A DNA stretch of 64,000 nucleotides from assembly GCA_964237315.1 (NCBI GenBank), contig CAXSHL010000003.1, forward strand, positions 68,991 to 132,990, given 5' to 3'. The notes beneath the pieces are model-generated. The model had not been told where the DNA came from. It saw nothing but the letters and a program-made list of their open reading frames with translations, and did not search any database. This stretch comes from Nocardioides_B sp964237315 (GTDB taxonomy: Bacteria; Actinomycetota; Actinomycetes; Propionibacteriales; Nocardioidaceae). This document shows, piece after piece, positions 49,408 to 61,579 of this stretch (its first letter is position 1; every line of letters begins with the position of its first letter). The translations under genes and the position numbers were made by a program.

Positions 49408-50367
49408 TCACGTCGGTCGTGACTCGCCCGACACGTCGTCGAGCGCGGCGATGATCTGCGCAGGGAGAGCCACGTCCTCGACGGTCAGCGAGCCCCGCAG
49501 CTGCGCCGCCGTGCGGGCCCCGATGATGGGTGCGGTGACGCCGGGCCGGTCCCGCACCCAGGTCAGCGCCACCTCGAGCGGCGACCAGTCCAGCCCCTCC
49601 GCGGCCCGTGCCACCGCCTCCACGACCCGGCCGGTGCGCTCGTTGAGGTAGCTGCCGACGAAGCTGGCGAAGTGCGGCGAGGCCCCCCGAGAGTCCGCGG
49701 GCGTGCCGTGGCGGTACTTGCCGGTCAGCACACCACGGCCCAGCGGCGACCACGGCAGCACTCCCAGCCCCAGGGCCTCGGCGGCCGGCAGCACCTCCGC
49801 CTCCGCGGTGCGGTTGACCAGGGAGTACTCCACCTGGTTCGACGCCAGCACCGCCCGGCCGGGCACGGCGCGCTGCCAGGTCGCGGCCTGGGCGCTCTGC
49901 CAGCCGGTGTAGTTCGAGACCCCGACGTACGCCGCGCGGCCCGAGGACACCGCGAAGTCCAGTGCGCTGAGCGTCTCCTCGAGCGGTACGTCGTCGGACC
50001 AGGTGTGCACCTGCCAGAGGTCGACGTGGTCGACGCCGAGCCGCCGCAGGGACGCGTCGAGGGTGGAGACCAGGTGACCGCGCGAGGTGTTGGTCTCTCG
50101 GGCGCCGCGGCTGCGGCCGATGCCCGCCTTGGTGGCGATCACCACGTCGTCGCGGCGCACCACGTCGCCGAGCAGTGACCCGACCAGCTCCTCCGAGGCC
50201 CCGTCGCCGTACCCAGCGGCCGTGTCGACCAGCGTGCCGCCCGCCTCGGTGAAGGCGACGAGCTGCTCGCGGGCCTCGTGCTCGTCGGTGTCGCGGCCCC
50301 AGGTGAGCGTGCCGAGTCCCAGCCGGGACACCTTGAGCCCGGTCCGACCGAGGTAGCGCTGCTGCAT
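49408..50367 (-). CDS. Aldo/keto reductase
   Basis: 319 aa. TIM-barrel start YLGRTGLKVSRLGLGTLTWG. Catalytic tetrad elements are Asp and Tyr in TLVDTAAGYGDGASEELVGS, Lys in VVIATKAGIGRSRG, and His in DLWQVHTWSDD. NADPH-binding segments are VLPWSPLGRGVLTGKYRHG and PIIGARTAAQLRGSL. It belongs to the YajO/YhdN-like group. Substrate unknown. Convergent with DUF5703, divergent from uppP. Confidence 0.92.
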   Translation of the reverse strand: MQQRYLGRTGLKVSRLGLGTLTWGRDTDEHEAREQLVAFTEAGGTLVDTAAGYGDGASEELVGSLLGDVVRRDDVVIATKAGIGRSRGARETNTSRGHLVSTLDASLRRLGVDHVDLWQVHTWSDDVPLEETLSALDFAVSSGRAAYVGVSNYTGWQSAQAATWQRAVPGRAVLASNQVEYSLVNRTAEAEVLPAAEALGLGVLPWSPLGRGVLTGKYRHGTPADSRGASPHFASFVGSYLNERTGRVVEAVARAAEGLDWSPLEVALTWVRDRPGVTAPIIGARTAAQLRGSLTVEDVALPAQIIAALDDVSGESRPT

Positions 50368-50462
50368 GCGCTCACCGTAGCGAGGCGCCCGGCTGGAAGT
50401 CAGGTTGCATTCATGTGCGCACCCGTAGTCTGTGCGAGGCCGTCCCCCAGCAGGAAGAACCC

Positions 50463-51290
50463 ATGGACTACATCCAGGCAGTCGTGCTCGGCGTCGTCGA
50501 GGGGCTCACCGAGTTCCTCCCGGTCTCCAGCACCGGCCACCTCACGATCGCGGAGAAGCTCCTCGGGCTCGACGTCGCCGACACGAGCGTGACGGCGTAC
50601 ACCGCCGTGATCCAGATGGGCGCGATCCTGGCGGTGGTCGTCTACTTCTGGACCGACATCTGGCGGATCGCGACGGCCTGGGTGCAGGGGCTCTTCAAGC
50701 CCGAGCTCCGCGGCCGGCTGGACCACCGGATGGGCTGGTACGTCATCCTCGGCTCCGTCCCGATCGGGGTCATCGGGCTGCTGGCCAAGGGGTTCATCAC
50801 CGGGCCGCTGCGGTCGCTGTGGGTGGTGGCCGGCGCCCTGATCCTGTGGAGCGCGGTCCTGCTGTACGCCGAGCGCCGGGGCCGCCAGGTGCGGACCGAG
50901 AAGGACCTCACGCTCAAGGACGCCCTCATCGTCGGGCTCGTGCAGTGCATCGCCTTGGTCCCCGGCGTCTCCCGCTCCGGCGCGACGATCTCGACCGGGC
51001 TGCTGGTCGGCCTGGACCGGGTCACCGCCACCCGGCTGTCGTTCTTCCTCTCCATCCCGGCCCTGCTGGCGGCCGGGCTCTACGAGCTCAAGGACGCCCT
51101 GGGCGGGGACATCGGCATCGGGCAGACGGTGGTGGGCACCCTGGTGAGCTTCGTGGTCGCCTACGCGTCGGTGGCCTGGCTGCTGCGCTTCGTGGCCGGC
51201 AACTCGATCGGGAAGTTCGTGCCCTACCGGGTGGCGCTCGGCGTGGTCCTGCTGGTCGTCCTCGGGGCCGGCTGGATGGCGCCCACCTGA
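50463..51290 (+). CDS. uppP: Undecaprenyl-diphosphate phosphatase
   Basis: 275 aa from ATG 50463 (GGAAG upstream). A polytopic membrane protein with the two UppP/BacA signature loops: VVEGLTEFLPVSSTGHLTIA near the N-terminus (E-x3-E and the P-V-S-S-T-G-H motif) and VPGVSRSGATISTGLLVGLD near residue 165. It dephosphorylates undecaprenyl pyrophosphate at the membrane, recycling the lipid carrier for cell-wall synthesis. A 3' neighbour on the other strand is corA. Confidence 0.97.
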   Translation: MDYIQAVVLGVVEGLTEFLPVSSTGHLTIAEKLLGLDVADTSVTAYTAVIQMGAILAVVVYFWTDIWRIATAWVQGLFKPELRGRLDHRMGWYVILGSVPIGVIGLLAKGFITGPLRSLWVVAGALILWSAVLLYAERRGRQVRTEKDLTLKDALIVGLVQCIALVPGVSRSGATISTGLLVGLDRVTATRLSFFLSIPALLAAGLYELKDALGGDIGIGQTVVGTLVSFVVAYASVAWLLRFVAGNSIGKFVPYRVALGVVLLVVLGAGWMAPT

Positions 51291-51312
51291 CCGGACGTCG
51301 CGACGGCGAGCG

Positions 51313-52293
51313 CTACAGCCAGCCGGACTTCTTGAACGCGCGGTACAGCAGGAACGACGCGGTGAGCATCAGGGCGAGGGCGTAGAAGTAGCCGAAGTGC
51401 CAGCGGAGCTCGGGCATGTTCTCGAAGTTCATGCCGTAGATGCCGGCCACCAGGGTCCCCACGGCAGCGATCGCCACCCAGGCCGAGATCTTGCGCATGT
51501 CGGAGTTCTGCTGGACCGTGACACGGGCGAGGTGCGCGTCGAAGGCGGCGGACAGCAGGCCGTCGAGCGTCTCCACGCTCTCGGAGATGCGCAGGAGGTG
51601 GTCGGTGACGTCCCGGAAGAACGGTGCCGCCTCCTGTGTGACGAAGGGCACCGAGCCGGCGGCGAACCGCTTCATCGGCTCGCGGAGCGGGTTCACCGCC
51701 CGTCGTACCTCCGCCAGCTCGCGCTTGAGGACGTAGATCCGCTGGGAGTCCTCGGTGCGGGTGGGGGAGAACACCGAGCTCTCGACCTCGTCGACGTCCT
51801 CGGTCAGCGAGGTCGCCACCACCTCGTACTCGTCGACGACCCGGTCGCAGATCGCGTAGACGACCGCGGACGGGCCGTGACCGAGCACTGACGTCCGCTG
51901 CTCGAGGTCGATCCGGGCCTGGTGCAGCTCGGCACCCTCGCCGTGGCGGACGCTGACGATGAACCGGCGGCCGACGAAGAGGTTGATCTCGCCGGTCTCC
52001 ACGGCGTCGAACTCGTCGACGTACCACAGCGTCTTGAGGACCAGGAAGAGCCCTTCGTCGTAGCGCTCGAGCTTGGGCCGCTGGTGGGCCTTGAGCGCGT
52101 CCTCGACGGCGAGCGGATGCAGGTCGAAGACCTTGGCCACCCGATTGAGCTCGTCCTCGGAGGGCGCGTGCAGACCGACCCACACGAAGTCGTCCTCGCC
52201 GCTCGCCGCGTCGCGGACGGTGGTCAGGTCGTCCTTGTCGCAGTGCACGTGCACCCGGACCCCGTCGCGATACAGAGCGCTGTCGACGATCAT
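51313..52293 (-). CDS. corA: CorA-family magnesium/cobalt transporter
   Basis: 326 aa. A soluble N-terminal funnel (WVGLHAPSEDELNRVAKVFD, LHPLAVEDALKAHQRPKLER) and long helices lead to two C-terminal membrane helices. The pore signature IYGMNFENMPEL (YGMNF) lies between them, and the chain ends with a basic AFKKSGWL. It conducts Mg2+ (and Co2+/Ni2+) as a pentamer. ATG 52293 is near the divergent phosphatase gene. Confidence 0.95.
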   Translation of the reverse strand: MIVDSALYRDGVRVHVHCDKDDLTTVRDAASGEDDFVWVGLHAPSEDELNRVAKVFDLHPLAVEDALKAHQRPKLERYDEGLFLVLKTLWYVDEFDAVETGEINLFVGRRFIVSVRHGEGAELHQARIDLEQRTSVLGHGPSAVVYAICDRVVDEYEVVATSLTEDVDEVESSVFSPTRTEDSQRIYVLKRELAEVRRAVNPLREPMKRFAAGSVPFVTQEAAPFFRDVTDHLLRISESVETLDGLLSAAFDAHLARVTVQQNSDMRKISAWVAIAAVGTLVAGIYGMNFENMPELRWHFGYFYALALMLTASFLLYRAFKKSGWL

Positions 52294-52368
52294 GGGGCTC
52301 AGGGTACGACGCCCGGGTGTCGGTCACGTCACCTTCGCGGCTCGCGGACCGGTCGTAGGGTCGGGGCC

Positions 52369-53091
52369 ATGGCGACCTTGATCCTGGCCCGGCACGGACG
52401 CACCACCGCGAACGTCACCGGCGTGCTGGCCGGGCGGAGCAAGGGGGTGCATCTCGACGACATCGGCAAGGAGCAGGCGAAGGCCGCCGCAGGACGCCTG
52501 ACGGGGCTGCCGCTCGCCGCCGTCGTCTCCAGCCCCCTCGAACGGTGCCGCGAGACGGCCCGCGAGATCGTCCGTCAGCAGCCGGACGCTCCGCGGGTGG
52601 CCACGGAGCGCGGGCTGGTGGAGTGCGACTACGGCTCGTGGACCGGCCGTGAGCTGAAGACGCTGGTCAAGGAGCCGCTGTGGAAGACCGTGCAGGGCCA
52701 CCCCTCGGCCGTGCAGTTCCCCGACGGGGAGTCGATGACCGAGATGTCCTCACGCGCCGTCGGGGCCGTCCGGCGGTGGGACGCGCGGGTCGAGGCGGAG
52801 CACGGGTCGGGGGCGGTGTGGGTGGCCGTCAGCCACGGTGACGTCATCAAGGCCATCCTCGCCGACGCACTGGGGATCCATCTCGACGCCTTCCAGCGCA
52901 TCATGGTCGATCCGGCCTCCCTGTCGGTGGTCCGCTACACGCCGGGGCGGCCGTTCGTGGTCACCATGAACAGCACCGCAGGTGACCTCTCCCACCTCAA
53001 GCCACCGGCCAAGAAGTCGCGGAGCCGCAAGGTGAGCAGCGACGCCGCCGTCGGGGGCGGTGCCGGCTCGGGGGCTGGTGCGACCGCCTAG
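52369..53091 (+). CDS. Histidine phosphatase family protein (MSMEG_4193 type)
   Basis: 240 aa from ATG 52369, probably leaderless or with a weak ribosome-binding site. The phosphohistidine motif is ILARHGRTTANVTGVLAGRS (RHG). Further phosphoglycerate-mutase-like elements are VVSSPLERCRETAREI, ERGLVECDYGSWTGRELKTL and VWVAVSHGDVIKAILADALG (second catalytic His). The last 35 residues are Lys/Ser/Gly-rich. It begins a conserved run: phosphatase, DUF3090, SCO1664, mshC. Confidence 0.92.
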   Translation: MATLILARHGRTTANVTGVLAGRSKGVHLDDIGKEQAKAAAGRLTGLPLAAVVSSPLERCRETAREIVRQQPDAPRVATERGLVECDYGSWTGRELKTLVKEPLWKTVQGHPSAVQFPDGESMTEMSSRAVGAVRRWDARVEAEHGSGAVWVAVSHGDVIKAILADALGIHLDAFQRIMVDPASLSVVRYTPGRPFVVTMNSTAGDLSHLKPPAKKSRSRKVSSDAAVGGGAGSGAGATA

Positions 53092-53101
53092 GCTCGTGGT
53101 C

Positions 53102-53692
53102 ATGGCATCGGTGATCCACAGGTTCGACCCGCCCGAGCGGTTCGTCGCGGGCACCGTGGGTCCGCCCGGACAGCGCACCTTCTTCCTGCAGGCCCGCACC
53201 GGTCCCCGCGTCACCAGCGTCGCCCTGGAGAAGCAGCAGGTCCTGGTCCTCGCCGAGCGGATCGACGAGCTCCTCGACGAGCTGCTGACCGCCGAGGAGG
53301 TGGCCAGCGCCATCCCGGCGATCCCTCCGGTGGCGCTGGAGGACAACGCCCCGCTCGAGCAGCCCATCGTCGAGGAGTTCCGGGCGGGCACCATGACCCT
53401 GTCCTGGGACGCAGCGGACGAGCGCATCGTCGTGGAGGTCTTCCCCGTCACCGAGGAGGCCGCGGTGGACCCGGCCATGCCCACCGAGGAGGTCGAGGAG
53501 CCCGAACCCGAGGAGGTGCTCGTCGTGCGGCTGCCAGCCGGACTGGCCCGCGCCTTCAGCAAGCGGGCGCAGACGGTCGTCTCGGCGGGGCGCGAGCCCT
53601 GCCCGTTCTGCGGCGGCCCACTGGACCCGGGCGGTCACCTGTGCCCGCGCGCGAACGGCTTCCGCCGCACCTCGGCCGCGCCAGAGGCATGA
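53102..53692 (+). CDS. DUF3090 family protein
   Basis: 196 aa from ATG 53102, 10 bp after the phosphatase. MASVIHRFDPPERFVAGTVG and FFLQARTGPRVTSVALEKQQ are family hallmarks. A Glu-rich loop (TEEVEEPEPEEV) sits in the middle. The C-terminus has a zinc-ribbon-like pair, REPCPFCGGPLDPGGHLCPR. Function unknown. Its stop overlaps the start of the SCO1664-type gene (ATGA). Confidence 0.92.
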   Translation: MASVIHRFDPPERFVAGTVGPPGQRTFFLQARTGPRVTSVALEKQQVLVLAERIDELLDELLTAEEVASAIPAIPPVALEDNAPLEQPIVEEFRAGTMTLSWDAADERIVVEVFPVTEEAAVDPAMPTEEVEEPEPEEVLVVRLPAGLARAFSKRAQTVVSAGREPCPFCGGPLDPGGHLCPRANGFRRTSAAPEA

Positions 53693-54519
53693 CCGCGTCT
53701 GCGGGCAGCGTCGACCCGGCGGAGCCGACGGACGAGCTGGAGCTGCTGAACCGCGGCGAGATCGACATCCGGGGCCGGATCATGCCGGCCTCGAACGCCA
53801 CCTTCTTCGCGACCGCGACCCTGGACGGCGCCACGATCGAGTGCGTCTACAAGCCGGTAGCCGGTGAGCGACCGCTGTGGGACTTCCCCGACGGCACCCT
53901 GGCCGGCCGTGAGGTGGCGGCCTATGCCGTCAGCCAGGCCCTCGGCTGGGACGTCGTACCCCCGACCGTGCTGCGTGGTGACGGACCGGCCGGCCCCGGC
54001 ATGGTGCAGGCCTGGCGGGAGCCGGACCCGGGCCAGGACCCCATCGACCTGGTGGCGGTGCGATCGGTGCCGGAGGGCTACCTGCACGTCCTCGACGCGT
54101 ACGACGGAGGCGACCGCCCGGTGGCCCTGGTGCACGAGGACAGCGACGCGCTGCGCCGGATGGCCGTCTTCGACGCCGTGGTCAACAACGCGGACCGCAA
54201 GGGCGGGCACGTGCTCGCGATGACCGACGGGCACCGCTACGGAGTCGACCACGGCCTGTCGTTCAACGTCGACCACAAGCTGCGCACCGTGCTGTGGGGC
54301 TGGGCCGGCGAGCCGCTGGACGCCGAGGACGCGGAGGGGGTCCGGGCGCTGACCGACCAGATCTGCACCGCCGACAGCGAGCTGAGGCTGCTCTTCGGCG
54401 AGCTGATCATGAGCGAGGAGGTGGCGGCCACGCTGACGCGCTGCGAGCGGCTGCTGAGCCGCAACCGGATGCCGAGCCCGTCCAGCCGCCGGCCCTCCAT
54501 CCCGTGGCCGGCGTTCTAG
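53689..54519 (+). CDS. SCO1664 family protein (kinase-like fold)
   Basis: 276 aa from the ATG that overlaps the DUF3090 stop. NRGEIDIRGRIMPASNATFF opens the family fold. The HipA/PI3K-like core shows in VYKPVAGERPLWDFPDGTLA (Lys), MAVFDAVVNNADRKGGHVLA (DxxxNNxDRKxxN-like catalytic loop) and GVDHGLSFNVDHKLRTVLWG (metal-binding DHG). Function is unknown, though the phosphotransfer residues look intact. Conserved neighbour of mshC in actinobacteria. Confidence 0.9.
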   Translation: MTASAGSVDPAEPTDELELLNRGEIDIRGRIMPASNATFFATATLDGATIECVYKPVAGERPLWDFPDGTLAGREVAAYAVSQALGWDVVPPTVLRGDGPAGPGMVQAWREPDPGQDPIDLVAVRSVPEGYLHVLDAYDGGDRPVALVHEDSDALRRMAVFDAVVNNADRKGGHVLAMTDGHRYGVDHGLSFNVDHKLRTVLWGWAGEPLDAEDAEGVRALTDQICTADSELRLLFGELIMSEEVAATLTRCERLLSRNRMPSPSSRRPSIPWPAF

Positions 54520-54543
54520 TCCCCGACCGTTAGGCTGCCCGTC

Positions 54544-55779
54544 ATGCGTGCCTGGACCAGCCCCGTCGTGCCTCGACTCGGGGTCGACCCGGCCGGGCCG
54601 GTGAGGCTGCACGACACCGCGACGGGCTCGCTGGGCGCCACCGAGCCGTCCGGGACAGCCCGGATGTACGTGTGCGGCATCACCCCCTACGACGCCACGC
54701 ACATCGGCCATGCCTCGACCTACGTCGCCTTCGACCTGCTCAACCGCGCCTGGCGGGACGCCGGTCTCGAGGTCCACTACGTCCAGAACGTCACCGACGT
54801 CGACGACCCGCTGCTCGAGCGCGCGAAGGCCACGGGCGTGGACTGGGCGGAGCTCGCGGAGCGGGAGACCGAGCTGTTCCGCGAGGACATGACGGCCCTG
54901 CGGGTGCTCGCCCCCGACGAGTACATCGGGGCGGTGGAGTCCATCCCGCTCGACGTCGAGCTGATCGAGCGGCTCCAGGACCGGGGGCACGTCTACGAGG
55001 TCGAGGGCGACCTGTACTTCGACGTGCACTCCGACGAGCGGTTCGGTGGTGTGTCGGGGCTCGACGAGGCCCAGATGCTGGAGGTGTTCCCCCAGCGTGG
55101 CGGTGACCCGGAGCGGCCGGGCAAGAAGCATCCGCTCGACTGCGTCGTCTGGCTCGGGGAGCGCCCCGGTGAGCCGGCCTGGGACTCTGCGCTGGGCCGC
55201 GGCCGCCCGGGCTGGCACATCGAGTGCTCGTCGATCGCGCTGCGCTACCTGGGTCAGGACTTCGACGTGCAAGGCGGCGGCAGCGACCTGGTCTTCCCGC
55301 ACCACGAGATGAGCGCGGCCCACGCCCAGGCGGCGTTCGAGGGGCTCACCTTCGCCAAGGCCTACGTGCACGCCGGCATGGTCGGCTACCAGGGCGAGAA
55401 GATGTCGAAGTCCAAGGGCAACCTGGTGCTCGTCTCGCGGCTCCGGGAGACCGGCGTCGACCCGATGGCGATCCGGCTGGCGATCCTGGCCCATCACTAC
55501 CGGTCGGACTGGGAGTGGACCGACGAGGACCTCCCGGCTGCTCAGACCCGGCTGGACTCCTGGCGTCGGGCGGTCAGCGGAGCGTCGTACGACGAGGCGG
55601 AGGAGCTGGTCCGCGCCGTCCGCACCGCTCTGTCCGACGACCTGGACGCACCCGCCGCGCTCGCGGCCGTGGACGCCTGGGCGGGTGGCAGCAGCGTGGC
55701 CGGCAGCACCTCGGGTGACGGGTCGGGCACCGAGCTGGTGCGCGACCTGCTGGACGCCCGCCTCGGCGTCCTGCTCTGA
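54544..55779 (+). CDS. mshC: Cysteine--1-D-myo-inosityl 2-amino-2-deoxy-alpha-D-glucopyranoside ligase
   Basis: 411 aa, normal length. A class-I tRNA-synthetase-like enzyme: zinc Cys in MYVCGITPYDATHIGHASTY with the HIGH motif at residues 54-57, VQNVTDVDDPLLERAKATGV, zinc ligands in RPGWHIECSSIALRYLGQDF and GGSDLVFPHHEMSAAHAQAA, and KMSKS (about 286-290, GEKMSKSKGNLVLVS). It joins Cys to GlcN-inositol with ATP, the third step of mycothiol synthesis. The order 5' SCO1664 - mshC - PAC2 is typical of actinobacteria. Confidence 0.97.
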   Translation: MRAWTSPVVPRLGVDPAGPVRLHDTATGSLGATEPSGTARMYVCGITPYDATHIGHASTYVAFDLLNRAWRDAGLEVHYVQNVTDVDDPLLERAKATGVDWAELAERETELFREDMTALRVLAPDEYIGAVESIPLDVELIERLQDRGHVYEVEGDLYFDVHSDERFGGVSGLDEAQMLEVFPQRGGDPERPGKKHPLDCVVWLGERPGEPAWDSALGRGRPGWHIECSSIALRYLGQDFDVQGGGSDLVFPHHEMSAAHAQAAFEGLTFAKAYVHAGMVGYQGEKMSKSKGNLVLVSRLRETGVDPMAIRLAILAHHYRSDWEWTDEDLPAAQTRLDSWRRAVSGASYDEAEELVRAVRTALSDDLDAPAALAAVDAWAGGSSVAGSTSGDGSGTELVRDLLDARLGVLL

Positions 55780-55800
55780 CCCTGCCGTCCCGACCCGGCC

Positions 55801-56068
55801 GAGGCGTCCCGTTCTGCGATCCCCACGCCGCCGAGGCGTCCCGTCTTGCGATCCGTTCCCTGCCGAGGCGTCCCATCTTGTGATCCGATCCCTGTCGAGG
55901 CGTCCCCTCTTGCGAACAGCGCCGCAGAACGGGACGCCTCGAGGGGTTTCTCCTCGCAGAAGGCGACGCCTCGGCAGCCCGCCGTCCGCAGAACGGGACG
56001 CCTCGAGGGGTTTCTCGGCGCAGAAGGTGACGCCTCGGCGGGTCGCCGGGCGCAGAACGGGACGCCTC
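55801..56068. repeat. Nine 18-bp repeats with 32-bp period, inverted halves
   Basis: The unit GAGGCGTCCCGTTCTGCG or a close variant occurs in forward orientation at 55801, 55833, 55865 and 55897, then inverted (CGCAGAACGGGACGCCTC) at 55923, 55955, 55987, 56019 and 56051. Starts are exactly 32 bp apart within each half; 8 bp separate the halves. The 14-bp spacers differ, but GAGGGGTTTCTC recurs 64 bp apart in the inverted half. Copies 4 and 5 can form one strong hairpin and the whole array a long cruciform. The array nearly fills the gap between mshC and the PAC2 gene. It is not a CRISPR: spacers are too short and orientation switches. Confidence 0.9.
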
Positions 56069-56081
56069 GGCGTTGCCCGGG

Positions 56082-56933
56082 TCAGTCCTGGTCGGTCTCG
56101 CGGCGCTTGAGGTAGCGCTCGAACTCGCGGGCGATCGCCTCGCCGGTGGCCTGCGGGTCGTCGGCGGTGTCCCGGGTCTCCTCCAGCGCCCGGACGTAGT
56201 CGCCGATCTCCTCGTCCTCCTCCGAGAGCTCGTCGACCCCGCGCTCCCACGCACGGGCCTCCTCGGGCAGGTCCGCGAGCGGGATGCTCACCTCGAGCAG
56301 CTCCTCGACCTGGCCGATCAGCGCCAGGGTGGCCTTCGGGCACGGCGGCTGGGCGACGTAGTGCGGGACCGCCGCCCAGAACGAGACGGCCGGCATGTCG
56401 GTCTGGGTGCACGCGTCCTGGAACACGCCGACGATGCCGGTCGGGCCCTCGTAGTTGGACTGCTCGAGCTTGAGGCGGTCCGCGATCTCGGGCTCGGTGG
56501 CCGTCCCGGAGACCGGGATCGGTCGCGTGTGGGGCGTGTCGGCCAGCAGGGCACCCAGCGTGACGACCAGCTCGGCGCCCAGCTCCTCGGAGGCGGCCAG
56601 CAGCTCGGCGCAGAACTGCCGCCACCGCATGTTCGGCTCGATCCCACGGAGCAGGATCACGTCTCGCAGGGCGCCGGGCGGCGAGCAGACCAGGAGCTGG
56701 GTGGAGGGCCAGGTGATCCGGCGGATGCCGTCCTCGCCGCTGCCGACCGTGGGCCGGTTCACCTGGAAGTCGTAGAAGTCCTCCGGGTCGATCGCCGCGA
56801 CCACGCGGGCGTGCCAGACCCGAGCCAGGTGGTCCACGACGGAGGAGGCCGCGTCCGCGGCGTCGTTCCACCCCTCGAACGCCGCGACCAGCACGGGAGA
56901 CCGCAGCGCGGGCACGTCCTCGATCTCGATCAC
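56082..56933 (-). CDS. PAC2 (proteasome assembly chaperone) family protein
   Basis: 283 aa. PAC2-family segments are MIEIEDVPALRSPVLVAAFE, GWNDAADAASSVVDHLARVW, PEDFYDFQVNRPTVG, then VVTLGALLADTPHTRPIPVS and YEGPTGIVGVFQDACTQTDM. The C-terminus is acidic and coiled-coil-like (DELSEEDEEIGDYVRALEET). These proteins resemble archaeal/eukaryotic proteasome assembly factors; actinobacteria have proteasomes, but a role for this protein is not proven. Confidence 0.93.
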   Translation of the reverse strand: MIEIEDVPALRSPVLVAAFEGWNDAADAASSVVDHLARVWHARVVAAIDPEDFYDFQVNRPTVGSGEDGIRRITWPSTQLLVCSPPGALRDVILLRGIEPNMRWRQFCAELLAASEELGAELVVTLGALLADTPHTRPIPVSGTATEPEIADRLKLEQSNYEGPTGIVGVFQDACTQTDMPAVSFWAAVPHYVAQPPCPKATLALIGQVEELLEVSIPLADLPEEARAWERGVDELSEEDEEIGDYVRALEETRDTADDPQATGEAIAREFERYLKRRETDQD

Positions 56934-57165
56934 CCGTCCAGCCTAGACCGCGAAGCTCGTCCGGCGCGGATCCCGGGCGGCTCGCGCAGACCCGGCCCTC
57001 GGGCTGACACACTACGGGGGTGCACGGGCGAGGGAATCGGCTCGCGGCGCCCGATGTTGGGCGAGGGCAGGCTGCCATCCCGCCGCGCGAGCGTCGCTCG
57101 CGGACCGTGAGCCGGCCCGAGCACCCGACCTGACCAGAGGACACCCGAGGACACCCGAGGACACC
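56934..57165. other. metH leader region
   Basis: 232 bp. Just before the GTG start the 10-mer ACACCCGAGG occurs twice in tandem (57141-57160) and is followed by ACACCG, giving three GAGGACACC-like ribosome-binding sites. GC-rich inverted segments lie upstream (for example CGCGAGCG-T-CGCTCGCG, 57087-57103). I do not find a convincing cobalamin or SAM riboswitch core. Confidence 0.5.
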
Positions 57166-60896
<3,731 letters not shown>

Positions 60897-60898
60897 GA

Positions 60899-61579
60899 GT
60901 GCCCCGAGCGCAGGGACTGCCCGGGGTCGCTGCGGTGCTCTGGGACATGGACGGCACCCTGGTGGACACCGAGCCCTACTGGATCGAGTCGGAGTTCGAG
61001 ATCATCGAGGAGCACGGGGGCACCTGGAGCCACGAGCACGCGATGAACCTGGTGGGCAACGACCTGCTCGACTCCGGTCGCTACATCCACGAGCACTCGG
61101 GCATCGACCTCGAGCCGTCCGAGATCGTCGAGGAGCTGCTGGACCGGGTGATGGCCCGGGTCGGGACGGCCGTGCCCTGGCGCCCGGGAGCGACTGAGCT
61201 GCTCGCCGACCTGCGCAGCCGAGGCGTGCGCTGCGCCCTGGTGACCATGTCCTACCGCCGGTTCGTGGCGCCCATCCTCGCCTCGCTGCCTGGGGGCACC
61301 TTCGAGGTGGTGATCACCGGGGACACCGTCAGCCAGGGCAAGCCGCACCCGGAGCCTTACCTCAAGGCGGCGGCCATCCTCGGCGTCGACCCGGTCGAGA
61401 CGGTGGCCATCGAGGACTCGAACACGGGCGCTCGGTCTGCTGAGTCCGCCGGCTGCACGGTGCTGGTGGTGGAGAACCACGTGCCGGTCCTGCCCGGTGA
61501 GCGGCGGGTCTTTGCGACGAGCCTCGCCGGCATGACGGCCGAGGACCTCCCGGCCCCGCTGCCCTGGGCTCACGTCTGA
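60899..61579 (+). CDS. HAD-superfamily phosphatase (beta-phosphoglucomutase/Gph-like)
   Basis: 226 aa from GTG 60899, two bases after the metH stop. Motif I is VLWDMDGTLVDTEPYWI (nucleophile and acid Asp). The cap domain carries WSHEHAMNLVGNDLL. Motif II is ALVTMSYRRF, motif III GKPHPEPYLKAAAILGVDPV (Lys), and motif IV AIEDSNTGARSAESAGC. Substrate unknown. Probably cotranscribed with metH. The 3' end overlaps the convergent RecB-like gene by 10 bp. Confidence 0.92.
   Translation: MPRAQGLPGVAAVLWDMDGTLVDTEPYWIESEFEIIEEHGGTWSHEHAMNLVGNDLLDSGRYIHEHSGIDLEPSEIVEELLDRVMARVGTAVPWRPGATELLADLRSRGVRCALVTMSYRRFVAPILASLPGGTFEVVITGDTVSQGKPHPEPYLKAAAILGVDPVETVAIEDSNTGARSAESAGCTVLVVENHVPVLPGERRVFATSLAGMTAEDLPAPLPWAHV

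Noticed and set aside
55801..56068. CRISPR array
   Set aside because: Repeats are 18 bp with 14-bp spacers, orientation flips midway, and there are no cas genes in the window.
56934..57165. Cobalamin or SAM riboswitch before metH
   Set aside because: No B12 box or recognisable SAM core; only GC-rich hairpins and the tandem ribosome-binding repeats.
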